From Oscillospiraceae bacterium (GTDB taxonomy: Bacteria; Bacillota; Clostridia; Oscillospirales; SIG627), in the NCBI GenBank assembly GCA_015065085.1, contig SVQW01000001.1, positions 168,258 to 232,257 of the forward strand: 64,000 nucleotides of DNA, in the 5' to 3' direction. Below are positions 56,439 through 64,000 of the stretch, in pieces. The position numbers and the translations under genes are program-made. How positions within the stretch are numbered: the stretch's first letter is position 1; each line of letters starts with the position of its first letter. The notes beneath the pieces are model-generated. The model had not been told where the DNA came from, searched no databases, and was given only the letters and a program-made list of their open reading frames with translations.

Positions 56439-56467
56439 ATTATAACAAAAAAACATCGACATGTCAA
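56439..56467 (-). promoter_or_regulatory. Promoter of uvrC
   Basis: On the minus strand TTGACA (56462-56467) and TATAAT (56439-56444), spacer 17 bp. Confidence 0.85.
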
Positions 56468-56494
56468 TTATACTTTTAATTTTTGTATATACTA

Positions 56495-56523
56495 TTGACA
56501 AATGTCAAAAAATGTAGTATAAT
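56495..56523 (+). promoter_or_regulatory. Promoter of the glycine riboswitch transcript
   Basis: TTGACA (56495-56500) and TATAAT (56518-56523), spacer 17 bp. The -35 lies in the palindrome TTGACAAATGTCAA. Confidence 0.88.
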
Positions 56524-56540
56524 ACACAGGTCAGTTGAAA

Positions 56541-56702
56541 CGAACAGGAAACGGCTTGTTCCGGCCGAAGGAGTAACACTCTCAGGCTTCACTTTGTGAA
56601 AAAGACTGTTCGCGGATGACACTCTGGAGAAGCCCGCTTTTTGCGGGTGCCGAAGGTGCAAGAGCTTTTTTGCTCAATCTCTCAGGCAAAAGGACAGAGA
56701 AA
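56541..56702 (+). promoter_or_regulatory. Tandem glycine riboswitch
   Basis: Two consecutive aptamers are present. The first is closed by CGAACAG (56541-56547) and CTGTTCG (56606-56612) and contains GCCGAAGGAGTAA and CTCTCAGGC. The second is closed by CTCTG (56622-56626) and CAGAG (56695-56699) and contains GCCGAAGGTGCAAG and CTCTCAGGCAAAAGGACAGA. These are the conserved blocks of the gcvT-type riboswitch. It controls a sodium:amino acid symporter. Whether glycine turns the gene on or off cannot be settled by eye. Confidence 0.95.
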
Positions 56703-56737
56703 TATGCTTTATTCAGGTGTATTTTGCCTTTTACTAA

Positions 56738-56776
56738 GGGAACTTGTCTTTCGGCGAGTTCTCTTTTATTATTTTT
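56738..56776 (+). terminator. Expression-platform terminator of the glycine riboswitch
   Basis: GGGAACTTG pairs with CGAGTTCTC (two G-U pairs), followed by a T-rich run, 35 bases after the second aptamer and before the ribosome site. Confidence 0.7.
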
Positions 56777-56794
56777 GAAAAGGGGTTTTAAACC

Positions 56795-58342
56795 ATGAAT
56801 CAGTTTTTTGAAGTGTTGGAAAAATACAATGGTGAAATTAATACCTTTGTATGGACAACACTCGGTCTCGTGCTTTTACTGTTCACAGGAGTGCTGACCA
56901 CAATAATCACCAAATTTTTCCAGGTATCCCACCTTGCGCACTGGTGGAATAACACCATAGGAAGTCTTTTCAAGAAAGACGTTATCAGTCATTCCAAGGA
57001 CAAAAAATCCATCTCTCCCTTCCAGGCTCTTTGCACTGCCCTCGCTGCAACTATCGGTGTAGGTAATATTGCCGGTGTTGCCGCCGCTATCTGCATAGGC
57101 GGTCCCGGTGCTGTTTTCTGGATGTGGGTTGCAGCATTCTTCGGTATGATGACCAACTATTCCGAAAATGTTTTGGGTATTTATTACCGCCGCCGCAATA
57201 AGGATGGCGAATGGTCCGGCGGTGCTATGTACTATCTGCAGGATGGTCTTGGTTCCAAAAAGGGTTGCAAACACATAGGTAAAATTCTTGCAGTTTTGTT
57301 TTCAATTTTTACGTTGCTTGCTTCCTTCGGTATCGGAGCAATGGGTCAGATAAACAAAATTGTTGTTAATATAGAATCTGCGTTCAGAATAGATGCACTG
57401 GCTGATATACAGCTTTATGACGGTGTAAGTGTATATTCTGTTGTTATTGGCGTTGTGCTTGTTGTAATTGCCGCTCTTATAGTTCTCGGCGGCTTGCAGA
57501 GAATTGCTTCCTTTGCAGAAAAGATAGTTCCCTTTATGGTTGTACTGTTCGTTGCCGGAAGTATAGTTATTATCGGTGTTAACTACAATATGATTATTCC
57601 CGCGCTCAAGGCTATTTTCGTTACCGCATTCAGCCCCGTTGCAGTTGCCGGTGGTGTGACAGGTTCTATAATTAAAACCGTTATGGTTCAGGGCTTTAAG
57701 AGAGGCGTATTTTCCAACGAGGCAGGTCTCGGTTCTTCTGTAATGGTTCACTCCAACTCCAACATCAAGGAACCCGTTAAGCAGGGTATGTGGGGCATAT
57801 TTGAAGTGTTCGCAGATACAATGGTGGTTTGTACAATGACAGCGCTTGTTGTGCTTACCTCCGGTGTTTATGCAGATCTTTATGCGCCTATCGGTACATA
57901 TACCAATGATGCTACAATGGTTGCGGAAGCATTTAACTCCGTTTTCTCTTGGGGTAATATAGGCGGAAAGTTTATTGCAATTGCGATTCTTTTGTTTGCA
58001 TTTACCACTGTTCTCGGTTGGGACCATTACGGTACCAAGGCATGGGAATATTTGTTTGGTACCAAAACAACAAAGGTTTATAAGGTTATTCACCTTGTAA
58101 TGATAATGTTTGGTGCTCTTCTTACTTCGTCTCTTGCATGGGATATTTCCGACACCTTCAACGGTCTTATGATGATCCCCAACCTTATTGGTGTAATTGT
58201 GCTCTCTGGTCTTGTATGTAAGATTACCAAGAACTACGTAGATCGTGTTTTGAAGCATAAGGATGTAAAGCCTATGTACTCTGTATTTGCAGATGTACAG
58301 GAAGCTCAGGAAAAAGCAATATCCGATGAAGAAGATAAGTAA
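56795..58342 (+). CDS. alsT: Sodium:alanine/glycine symporter (AGCS family)
   Basis: A 515-residue membrane carrier with about 11 hydrophobic segments. TIGVGNIAGVAAAICIGGPG near residue 85 and NEAGLGSSVMVH near 310 are the family signatures, the latter containing the conserved Asn-Glu of the substrate site. It takes up alanine or glycine with sodium. Control by a glycine riboswitch strongly suggests glycine as substrate. AAAAGGGG precedes the ATG. An alpha/beta hydrolase gene follows 21 bp later with no terminator between. Confidence 0.95.
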   Translation: MNQFFEVLEKYNGEINTFVWTTLGLVLLLFTGVLTTIITKFFQVSHLAHWWNNTIGSLFKKDVISHSKDKKSISPFQALCTALAATIGVGNIAGVAAAICIGGPGAVFWMWVAAFFGMMTNYSENVLGIYYRRRNKDGEWSGGAMYYLQDGLGSKKGCKHIGKILAVLFSIFTLLASFGIGAMGQINKIVVNIESAFRIDALADIQLYDGVSVYSVVIGVVLVVIAALIVLGGLQRIASFAEKIVPFMVVLFVAGSIVIIGVNYNMIIPALKAIFVTAFSPVAVAGGVTGSIIKTVMVQGFKRGVFSNEAGLGSSVMVHSNSNIKEPVKQGMWGIFEVFADTMVVCTMTALVVLTSGVYADLYAPIGTYTNDATMVAEAFNSVFSWGNIGGKFIAIAILLFAFTTVLGWDHYGTKAWEYLFGTKTTKVYKVIHLVMIMFGALLTSSLAWDISDTFNGLMMIPNLIGVIVLSGLVCKITKNYVDRVLKHKDVKPMYSVFADVQEAQEKAISDEEDK

Positions 58343-58363
58343 TTGATTTGTGGGGATGTTACT

Positions 58364-59113
58364 ATGTTTTCAAGTGAAAAAAATGTAAAAATCTCCGAGT
58401 GGGAAGGCTTTAAAAGATACGATTTTGATATTTTTGGTACCACCGCAACAATAGCGGAACCCAAAGAACCGACCGTGGATAAGAAATGGATATTCCGAGC
58501 CGAATTTTTCGGTTCGTTCCCTCAGGCGGATATACGAATGTGTGAGCTCGGATATTATGTTGTGTATCTTGATAAATCCAACATGTATGGACATGACAGC
58601 GCTGTTGATGAAATGCACAGATTTAAAAATTATCTTTGCGAAAAATATGGATTTTTCCATAAGACAGTTATGTTCGGGTTCAGCCGCGGTGCTATGTACA
58701 CCATGAATTACACTGCAAAATATCCTCAGGATATATCTGCTGTATATTTGGATGCGCCTGTGATGAATTCTTTGAGTTGGCCCGCAGGCAAGGGCAAGGC
58801 AAAGTGCTATGAACAGCAATGGAAGGAGTACCTCGAAATTTACGGACTCACCGACGGCGAAGCGTTCAGTTACAGAAATCAGCCAATCGATAAGACGGAT
58901 GCACTATTAAAGAATAAAATCCCCGTAATTCTGGTTGCAGGCTGCGCCGACACAGGTGTTCCGTATGACGAAAACGGACTGGTTTTTGCCAACATATACC
59001 GCAAAGGCGGAGGGACGATTGAGGTTTACGAAAAACCAAATTGCGATCATCACCCTCACAGTCTTGAAGATCCTACTCCTATTGCAAATTTCATATTACG
59101 TTATAATAAATAA
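58364..59113 (+). CDS. Alpha/beta hydrolase
   Basis: A 249-residue hydrolase without a signal peptide. The nucleophile elbow is GFSRGA near residue 106; the catalytic Asp candidate is in GCADTGVPY near 200 and the His is in CDHHPHS near 230. An oxyanion-type EFFGSFPQAD stretch lies near 45. ATG at 58364 has a GGGGA site. It shares the glycine-controlled transcript with the symporter, which hints at a peptide or amide substrate that releases glycine, but no direct support exists. The terminator follows at once. Confidence 0.85.
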   Translation: MFSSEKNVKISEWEGFKRYDFDIFGTTATIAEPKEPTVDKKWIFRAEFFGSFPQADIRMCELGYYVVYLDKSNMYGHDSAVDEMHRFKNYLCEKYGFFHKTVMFGFSRGAMYTMNYTAKYPQDISAVYLDAPVMNSLSWPAGKGKAKCYEQQWKEYLEIYGLTDGEAFSYRNQPIDKTDALLKNKIPVILVAGCADTGVPYDENGLVFANIYRKGGGTIEVYEKPNCDHHPHSLEDPTPIANFILRYNK

Positions 59114-59114
59114 T

Positions 59115-59147
59115 AAAAATGCAAACCGCTATGCGGTTTGCATTTTT
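59115..59147. terminator. Bidirectional terminator
   Basis: AAAAATGCAAACCGC / GCGGTTTGCATTTTT, a perfect 15-bp stem with loop TAT, between convergent genes. Confidence 0.95.
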
Positions 59148-59150
59148 GTA

Positions 59151-60293
59151 TTACTTAGTAATTTTTTTCTTTTCAAAACCTTTATCATTTTTGAAAAACT
59201 GATAAAAATTACACTTTATCATACCGTTATAAAGCTTTCTCACTTTGTCAGCACGTCTGCCGTAAAAGTATTCAAACTTTTCATGAGAAGTGATAACATA
59301 TATCTGCCACCGTTCAAGCTTTGAAAAAGCTTTGCCCATTTGACGATATAATTCTTCTGCTCCGGCAATATCCGAAAGCCTTTCTCCGTAAGGCGGATTT
59401 GTAACGATGGTTCCGCGTCTTCCGCGCGTGTCAATATCTTTAAAGTCCATTTTGAAAAATTTTATTCGATTTGCCACACCTGCACGCTTTGCGTTTTCAG
59501 CTGCAATTTCCAGAGAATTTGTGTCAATATCAGAGCCGTAGATTTCAAAGTGGTCTTGCTTTATGTTGTCAATTGCTTCACCGCGTGCGCTCTGCCATGA
59601 AGAAGAGGGGAGAAACCCGAACGATTCAGCGGCAAACGAGCGGCGTATACCGGGGGCTGTGTTGGAGAGCATCAATGCACCCTCTATCGCGATTGTTCCG
59701 GAACCGCACATGGGGTCCCATAAAAGCACATCGTTGCGAAGTCTTGCTACATTGCACATAGAAGCTGCCAGTGTTTCACGTATGGGTGCTTCGTTGGCTT
59801 TGAGTCGGTAACCTCGTTTGTACAAACCTTCACCGGTAGTATCTATCATAAGATATGCCTTGTCATTGAGTATGAAAAACTCAATCTGGTATTTCGTTCG
59901 GCTTTCCACAAAATAAGACACGTTGTATTTCGTCTTTAAACGTTCTACAACGGCTTTTTTTACGATTTTTTGGCAATCCGGGATGCTGAACAGGGCTGAC
60001 TTAATGCTATGCCCTTTAACAGGGAAAGCGTCGCGTTCGCCTATAAAATCTTCCCATGGTAATGCTTTGGTGCCGTCAAAAAGCTCTGTAAAAGTTGAAG
60101 CACGAAATTCACCCATGAGAATAAAGAGACGTTCGGCATATCTGAAGTTGATATTGCAACGCGCAATAGCATTTTCGTCGCCCTCAAATATAACACGCCC
60201 GTCAATGGTTTCGAGACGCTTGTATCCTAAAGCGTCTATTTGTTCGCCTACAAATCGTTCAAGACCGAAGAGGCAGGTTGCTACAAATTTCAT
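59151..60293 (-). CDS. rlmL: RlmL-like rRNA methyltransferase (THUMP domain)
   Basis: A 380-residue class I SAM-dependent RNA methyltransferase of the YpsC/RlmL N-terminal type, predicted to make N2-methylguanosine in 23S rRNA. An N-terminal ferredoxin-like and THUMP region (about 1-155) precedes the methylase with WDPMCGSGTIAIEG near residue 190 and the catalytic TNPPYGERL near 300. The GAGGA site lies six bases before the ATG. It follows a lipoprotein gene by 46 bp. E. coli RlmL has a second methylase domain that is absent here, as is usual in Bacillota. Confidence 0.92.
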   Translation of the reverse strand: MKFVATCLFGLERFVGEQIDALGYKRLETIDGRVIFEGDENAIARCNINFRYAERLFILMGEFRASTFTELFDGTKALPWEDFIGERDAFPVKGHSIKSALFSIPDCQKIVKKAVVERLKTKYNVSYFVESRTKYQIEFFILNDKAYLMIDTTGEGLYKRGYRLKANEAPIRETLAASMCNVARLRNDVLLWDPMCGSGTIAIEGALMLSNTAPGIRRSFAAESFGFLPSSSWQSARGEAIDNIKQDHFEIYGSDIDTNSLEIAAENAKRAGVANRIKFFKMDFKDIDTRGRRGTIVTNPPYGERLSDIAGAEELYRQMGKAFSKLERWQIYVITSHEKFEYFYGRRADKVRKLYNGMIKCNFYQFFKNDKGFEKKKITK

Positions 60294-60339
60294 AAGTTAT
60301 CCTCACATTTGGTTGTATGTCTGAAAATCGAGTATATCT

Positions 60340-61242
60340 TTATTCTGTGGGTGTGATTTGCAATTCATTTTGCAGTACGGATAGCCAAAGGGAACTTTCA
60401 GTTGCAAAGTCATGGTAGGCGATAAGCGCCTGTGCACAACAAAGTAAGTCTGTTCTTCCGTACTTGTCATAGGAATATGAGCCGTCCGGCAGGCGGAAAG
60501 TTGCCAAAGCAAGTGAAATGTCACCTATGTCCTCGTCTTGGTTTGTAAAACCAAGCGCCAACAATGCTGAGAGAGCAGTTGCAGTGGAACTGCTGTTGGC
60601 GGTGCCGGAGTAGGAATAGGTGTCATCCTTATTTTTGGCGCGGCGCAGAAAGCCCGATGAAGATGAAATAGCTTCAGAAAAACCGTCTTTGTCTCGTAAA
60701 TACACAAGAAGCGGAACAATTGCTGAGGTTGTATCTGTGTCTCCTGTATCCGAGTGAGCGGAAAATCCGCCGTCTTCTTTTTGAAAAGTCAGTATGTGGC
60801 GTGCATAGCTTTCAATAGCATCTTCGCTGTATTCAATTCCCGCAAGCTTGAAAGCGTATAATCCAAATATGCGTTCAAAAATGGGGAGCTTATATCCGTT
60901 TTTATCGTCCTCGGCTGTAAGTTCTGTCAGTGCTTCTTTAAGATATTCCAAATTATAAGGACTGATGTCATATCCGCTGATTTCCAGCATTTTAAGACCG
61001 ATTATTTTTTCACTGATACCGGCAAAATCATTGTGGGAAACATCAGCATCCAAAAATGGCCGAATATTGTACTCAGTCATGTTTTCACCCACATAACACA
61101 GTGCCGTTACGTCCCAAAATGATGAAATTTCCTGCTTGGAATAGTAAGATGTTATATATTCAGTCTCCTTGGCAAAATTTGCAGTACAGGAGAATAACAC
61201 AGGAATTAAAAATATAAATATTGATAAAGCGATTTTTTTCAT
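60340..61242 (-). CDS. Lipoprotein with prenyltransferase/squalene-cyclase-like alpha repeats
   Basis: A 300-residue protein with a lipoprotein signal peptide (lipobox VLFSC). The mature part has alpha-alpha repeats of the terpenoid-cyclase toroid fold, seen in FQKEDGGFSAHSDTGDTDTTSA near residue 153 and FRLPDGSYSYDKYGRTDLLCC near 248, which are QW-like blocks. Such lipoproteins may bind ligands rather than catalyse. The start codon has no visible ribosome site: the 11 bases before it lie directly after the ackA terminator hairpin. It is followed by rlmL. Function is unknown. Confidence 0.8.
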   Translation of the reverse strand: MKKIALSIFIFLIPVLFSCTANFAKETEYITSYYSKQEISSFWDVTALCYVGENMTEYNIRPFLDADVSHNDFAGISEKIIGLKMLEISGYDISPYNLEYLKEALTELTAEDDKNGYKLPIFERIFGLYAFKLAGIEYSEDAIESYARHILTFQKEDGGFSAHSDTGDTDTTSAIVPLLVYLRDKDGFSEAISSSSGFLRRAKNKDDTYSYSGTANSSSTATALSALLALGFTNQDEDIGDISLALATFRLPDGSYSYDKYGRTDLLCCAQALIAYHDFATESSLWLSVLQNELQITPTE

Positions 61243-61253
61243 AGTTTTATAAA

Positions 61254-61279
61254 ATTCGGGCGACTTATGTCGCCCGAAT
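61254..61279 (-). terminator. Terminator of ackA
   Basis: ATTCGGGCGAC / GTCGCCCGAAT, an 11-bp stem with loop TTAT. On the minus strand it is followed by TTTAT and then directly by the next gene. Confidence 0.8.
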
Positions 61280-61287
61280 CACCATTA

Positions 61288-62520
61288 TTAGTTAAAGAAT
61301 TTACGTTCGTATCTGATATTTTTGGAAACAACTTCCTGAGTGTCTTCCGCAATAACCAGCTCTTCGTTGGTAGGAACAACGATAATCTTAACGCGGCTGT
61401 CATCAGCAGAAATGAACTCGTTGGTAGGCATGTGGTGAGTAACTTCGTTTTTCTTTGCATCAATCTTAATACCAAAGAATTCCAGGTTTTCCATAGCCCA
61501 CTGACGAACAATAGGAGTGTTTTCACCTACACCTGCGGTAAATACGATAGCATCCAGACCGTTCATGGCTGCGGTGTAGGAACCGATGTACTTTTTGATT
61601 CCGTAAGCAAGAATCTTGCACGCAAGCTCGGCCTTGGGATTCTTCTCTTCCAGTGCTTTCTCGATATCACGAAGGTCGCTGGATACTTCGGATACACCCA
61701 GAATACCGCACTGCTTGTTCATGAAGTCGGACATTTCCTTGGGTGAATAGCCTTCCTTTTCCATGATGAAGGTTACGATTGCAGGGTCCATGCTGCCGCA
61801 GCGAGTACCCATCTCAATTCCTTCAAGGGGAGTGAAGCCCATGGAAGTATCTATAACCTTGCCGTTCTTGATAGCCGAAATAGAGGAACCGTTTCCTAAG
61901 TGGCAGGTGATTATTTTGCTGTTATCGGGGTCGAGACCCAGAAAATCAATGGCAAGCTTGGAAACATAGCGGTGGCTGGTACCGTGGAAGCCGTATCTTC
62001 TGATCTGGTACTTCTTGTAAAGCTCGTAAGGAATGGGATAGAAGTATGCTTCCTCGGGCATGGTCTGATGGAATGCGGTATCAAATACCAGAACTTGAGG
62101 AGTGTCGGGCATAGCTTCCTTGCAGCCTGCGATACCCATAAGGTGGGGCTTGGTATGCAGGGGAGCCAAGTCGATGCACTTTTCAAGATCTTCTATAACG
62201 GTATCATCAACGAGAACAGACTTGGAGAAGTAAGGACCGCCCTGTACGACTCTGTGACCGATAGCGGAAATCTCTGCAACAGAAGAGATAACACCCTGCT
62301 CCTTGTCGATAAGCATTCTCATTACCTGACGTGTAGCCTCGGAATGGTTTTTCATTTCAACCATTTCAATGTACTTGTCCTGGCCGATTTTGGTATGAAC
62401 GAGCTTGCCGTCGATACCGATTCTTTCGCAATTACCCTTTGCGAGAACAGATTTGGTTTCCATGTCGAAAAGCTGATACTTAAGTGAAGAGCTTCCGGCA
62501 TTGACAACTAAAATTTTCAT
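61288..62520 (-). CDS. ackA: Acetate kinase
   Basis: A 410-residue ASKHA-fold kinase producing acetate and ATP from acetyl phosphate, the last step of acetate fermentation. VVNAGSSSLKYQLFD at the N-terminus, VVQGGPYFS near residue 90, VFDTAFHQTMPE near 145, YGFHGTSHRYVS near 170 and FTAGVGENTP near 328 are diagnostic. GGAGG precedes ATG at 62518-62520. The usual partner pta is not adjacent. With nifJ in the same window it outlines pyruvate to acetate. Confidence 0.98.
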   Translation of the reverse strand: MKILVVNAGSSSLKYQLFDMETKSVLAKGNCERIGIDGKLVHTKIGQDKYIEMVEMKNHSEATRQVMRMLIDKEQGVISSVAEISAIGHRVVQGGPYFSKSVLVDDTVIEDLEKCIDLAPLHTKPHLMGIAGCKEAMPDTPQVLVFDTAFHQTMPEEAYFYPIPYELYKKYQIRRYGFHGTSHRYVSKLAIDFLGLDPDNSKIITCHLGNGSSISAIKNGKVIDTSMGFTPLEGIEMGTRCGSMDPAIVTFIMEKEGYSPKEMSDFMNKQCGILGVSEVSSDLRDIEKALEEKNPKAELACKILAYGIKKYIGSYTAAMNGLDAIVFTAGVGENTPIVRQWAMENLEFFGIKIDAKKNEVTHHMPTNEFISADDSRVKIIVVPTNEELVIAEDTQEVVSKNIRYERKFFN

Positions 62521-62580
62521 TTTAGGTCCTCCGTATATTGATTTATTTATATTTTTGATGTAAAATACATATACTGGTAT

Positions 62581-62609
62581 ATTATACATCACCGGTTGAA
62601 TTTTTTCAA
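62581..62609 (-). promoter_or_regulatory. Promoter of ackA
   Basis: On the minus strand TTGAAA (62604-62609) and TATAAT (62581-62586), spacer 17 bp. Confidence 0.82.
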
Positions 62610-62654
62610 TAACTTTAAAATATTATTAATAAAAAATTTAAAGGAACGTTTTAT

Positions 62655-63848
62655 ATGTCGGTATATTCAATTATCTGCGAATACAATCCTTTTCATAACG
62701 GGCATAAATATCAGATAGATTCTCTCAAGCCGAACACTGTTGTGTGTCTTATGAGCTCTAACGTGGTTCAGAGGGGGAGTTTTGCTGTTTGTGATAAGTA
62801 CAGCCGAGCACGTGCCGCTGTTGAATGCGGAGCTGATCTGGTGCTTGAAATTCCGTTTCCGTATTCGGCAATGTCGGCAGAGTATTACGCAACTGCGGGC
62901 ATAGAAATTCTGACTGCTCTTGGATTTGCCGAATATCTTTCTTTCGGGAGTGAATGCGGACAAACAGAATCCCTGGAACATATTGCTGAATATCTGGTGA
63001 GTCAAAAATATGAAGAGGATTTTAAGAGCATAATCACCTGTAAGCCTCAGCTTTCGTATGCGTCGGCACGTGAATTGGCGATTTTACAGACACTTGGTGA
63101 GGAATATGCACAAATTATAAAACAACCGAATAATATTCTCGGCGTTGAGTATATAAAAGCAATTAAGAAGAAAAATTCCCATATTATACCTGTGACACTC
63201 ATGCGTCATTGCGCAGATTATCATGATGATATGCCCACCGGTAATTTTGCTTCGGCTGGTAACATACGCAAGCTTATTGCTTCAAAGGCGGATATAAAAA
63301 GCCTGGTACCGCCTCAAGCATATGACATGTACACCTCTCTTGCAGAACAGAAAAAAATGCCGTCTGATATGAAAAATATTGAAAACGGAATACTTGCCTT
63401 TTTGCGCATGACACCTGCGGAAAAGCTGAAAGATTATTACGACTGCGCTCCCGTTGCGGATATAATTAAAAAGGCGGCTGCGGATTCCGTAACACTTGAG
63501 GAACTCTACGATAAATGCTCCACGAAGAGTTATACCCGTTCCCGTATTCGTCGTTGTATTACCTGTGCGTATCTGGGTGTGGAAAAGAGTTATGCTTATG
63601 AATCGCCGGCCTATACTTCGGTACTGGCCCTTAATTCAAGAGGAGCCGAGCTTTTGGCAATTGCACGCAAAAACAGCGGTATCGCAGTTATCACAAAGCC
63701 GGCGCACATAAAAAAATACGTCGGTACAGAGGTGTACCGACAGTATATGGCAGGGGTTACGGCAGATGATGTGTTTGCACTCACATTGCCCGAGCCGGAA
63801 AGGGCCGGGTGGGGATTAAGACGCGGACCTGTTGTTTCTCAGCTTTAG
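62655..63848 (+). CDS. tmcAL: tRNA(Met) cytidine acetate ligase
   Basis: A 397-residue nucleotidyltransferase-fold enzyme (YlbM, formerly DUF795) that in Bacillus uses acetate and ATP to make N4-acetylcytidine at the wobble position of elongator tRNA-Met. The HxGH-type motif is YNPFHNGHKYQ near residue 10, followed by MSSNVVQRGSFAVCDKYSR near 35. AAAGGA precedes the ATG. It is divergent from ackA, which produces its substrate acetate. Its last 33 bp overlap the convergent transporter gene. Confidence 0.93.
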   Translation: MSVYSIICEYNPFHNGHKYQIDSLKPNTVVCLMSSNVVQRGSFAVCDKYSRARAAVECGADLVLEIPFPYSAMSAEYYATAGIEILTALGFAEYLSFGSECGQTESLEHIAEYLVSQKYEEDFKSIITCKPQLSYASARELAILQTLGEEYAQIIKQPNNILGVEYIKAIKKKNSHIIPVTLMRHCADYHDDMPTGNFASAGNIRKLIASKADIKSLVPPQAYDMYTSLAEQKKMPSDMKNIENGILAFLRMTPAEKLKDYYDCAPVADIIKKAAADSVTLEELYDKCSTKSYTRSRIRRCITCAYLGVEKSYAYESPAYTSVLALNSRGAELLAIARKNSGIAVITKPAHIKKYVGTEVYRQYMAGVTADDVFALTLPEPERAGWGLRRGPVVSQL

Positions 63849-64000
63849 TTCCTTGTAAATGCACCACACCGTTATGGTAACAATTACGATAATGCCACCG
63901 ATGAAAGCAAATATTCCGGGCATTTCACCGTAAAATATTGCGACCCACACGGGGTTAAGGAGCGGTTCCACGGCAGAAAGCAGTGAAAGGGTCAATGGGG
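63816..64000 (-). CDS. EamA/DMT-family transporter, C-terminal fragment
   Basis: About 60 codons of the C-terminal end of a drug/metabolite transporter run off the window. The stretch SAVEPLLNPVWVAIFYGEMP followed by a hydrophobic helix and a short basic tail (KLRNNRSAS) is characteristic of the last two helices of the second EamA repeat. The stop at 63816-63818 lies inside the convergent tmcAL gene. No substrate can be named. Confidence 0.8.
   Translation of the reverse strand, partial: PLTLSLLSAVEPLLNPVWVAIFYGEMPGIFAFIGGIIVIVTITVWCIYKELKLRNNRSAS

Overview
The window is a 64 kb stretch of a low-to-medium GC, Gram-positive-type anaerobic bacterial chromosome, most likely a spore-forming member of the Clostridia (Bacillota). 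The signs are pyruvate:ferredoxin oxidoreductase, acetate kinase, a sporulation protein of the YunB family, MecA, RecD2, a T-box leader, a tandem glycine riboswitch and consensus sigma-A promoters with 16-18 bp spacers. No phage, insertion sequence, rRNA or CRISPR was seen. Gene order is typical of a compact core chromosome, with short operons separated by strong and often bidirectional hairpin terminators. The species cannot be named from the sequence alone.

Layout: 1-1486 is the 5' part of typA (minus). 1660-5462 holds an orphan phosphodiesterase and a zinc uptake operon (Fur-family regulator, znuA, znuC, znuB) with a 7-1-7 palindromic operator. 5533-8320 is a divergent pair: a GH123-like protein and an AraC regulator, separated by a palindrome-rich spacer. 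8425-10736 has tRNA-Leu(GAG), then a T-box leader (candidate phenylalanine specifier) driving phenylacetate-CoA ligase and an ACT-domain protein. 10785-12701 is a clan GH-A glycosidase. 12915-18219 is a six-gene operon combining three glycerophosphodiesterases with a three-protein glycerol-3-phosphate oxidising module. 18260-23242 (minus) carries recD2, a small membrane protein, metK, a family-4 uracil-DNA glycosylase and mecA.

23589-27326 encodes a 1245-residue secreted protein built from five diverged repeats. It is followed by minus-strand membrane proteins, proC and ligA. 31993-34778 is ribF, a D,D-carboxypeptidase-like protein with altered active-site motifs, and an anchored unknown protein. 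34920-36354 holds an SGNH hydrolase and a sugar isomerase. 36487-39701 (minus) is a ydjG/H/I-like membrane stress module, and 39852-43400 is nifJ. 43591-46028 has yunB and a CapA-family protein. 46098-54544 is a purine operon, purE-C-F-N-H-D, followed by a secreted unknown protein and a long-form PRPP synthetase; purM is not in its usual place. 54594-56411 is uvrC. A tandem glycine riboswitch then controls a sodium:alanine/glycine symporter and an alpha/beta hydrolase. The window ends with an rlmL-like methyltransferase, a repeat-containing lipoprotein, ackA, the divergent tmcAL, and the tail of an EamA transporter.

Functionally the region reads as central anaerobic housekeeping (acetyl-CoA to acetate, purines, SAM, FAD, DNA repair) plus scavenging: zinc, glycans, glycerophosphodiesters, glycine and possibly phenylacetate as a phenylalanine source. 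The strongest leads are the T-box-controlled phenylacetate-CoA ligase pair, the triplicated glycerophosphodiesterase operon, the secreted repeat protein, and the unknown secreted protein translationally coupled to purD.
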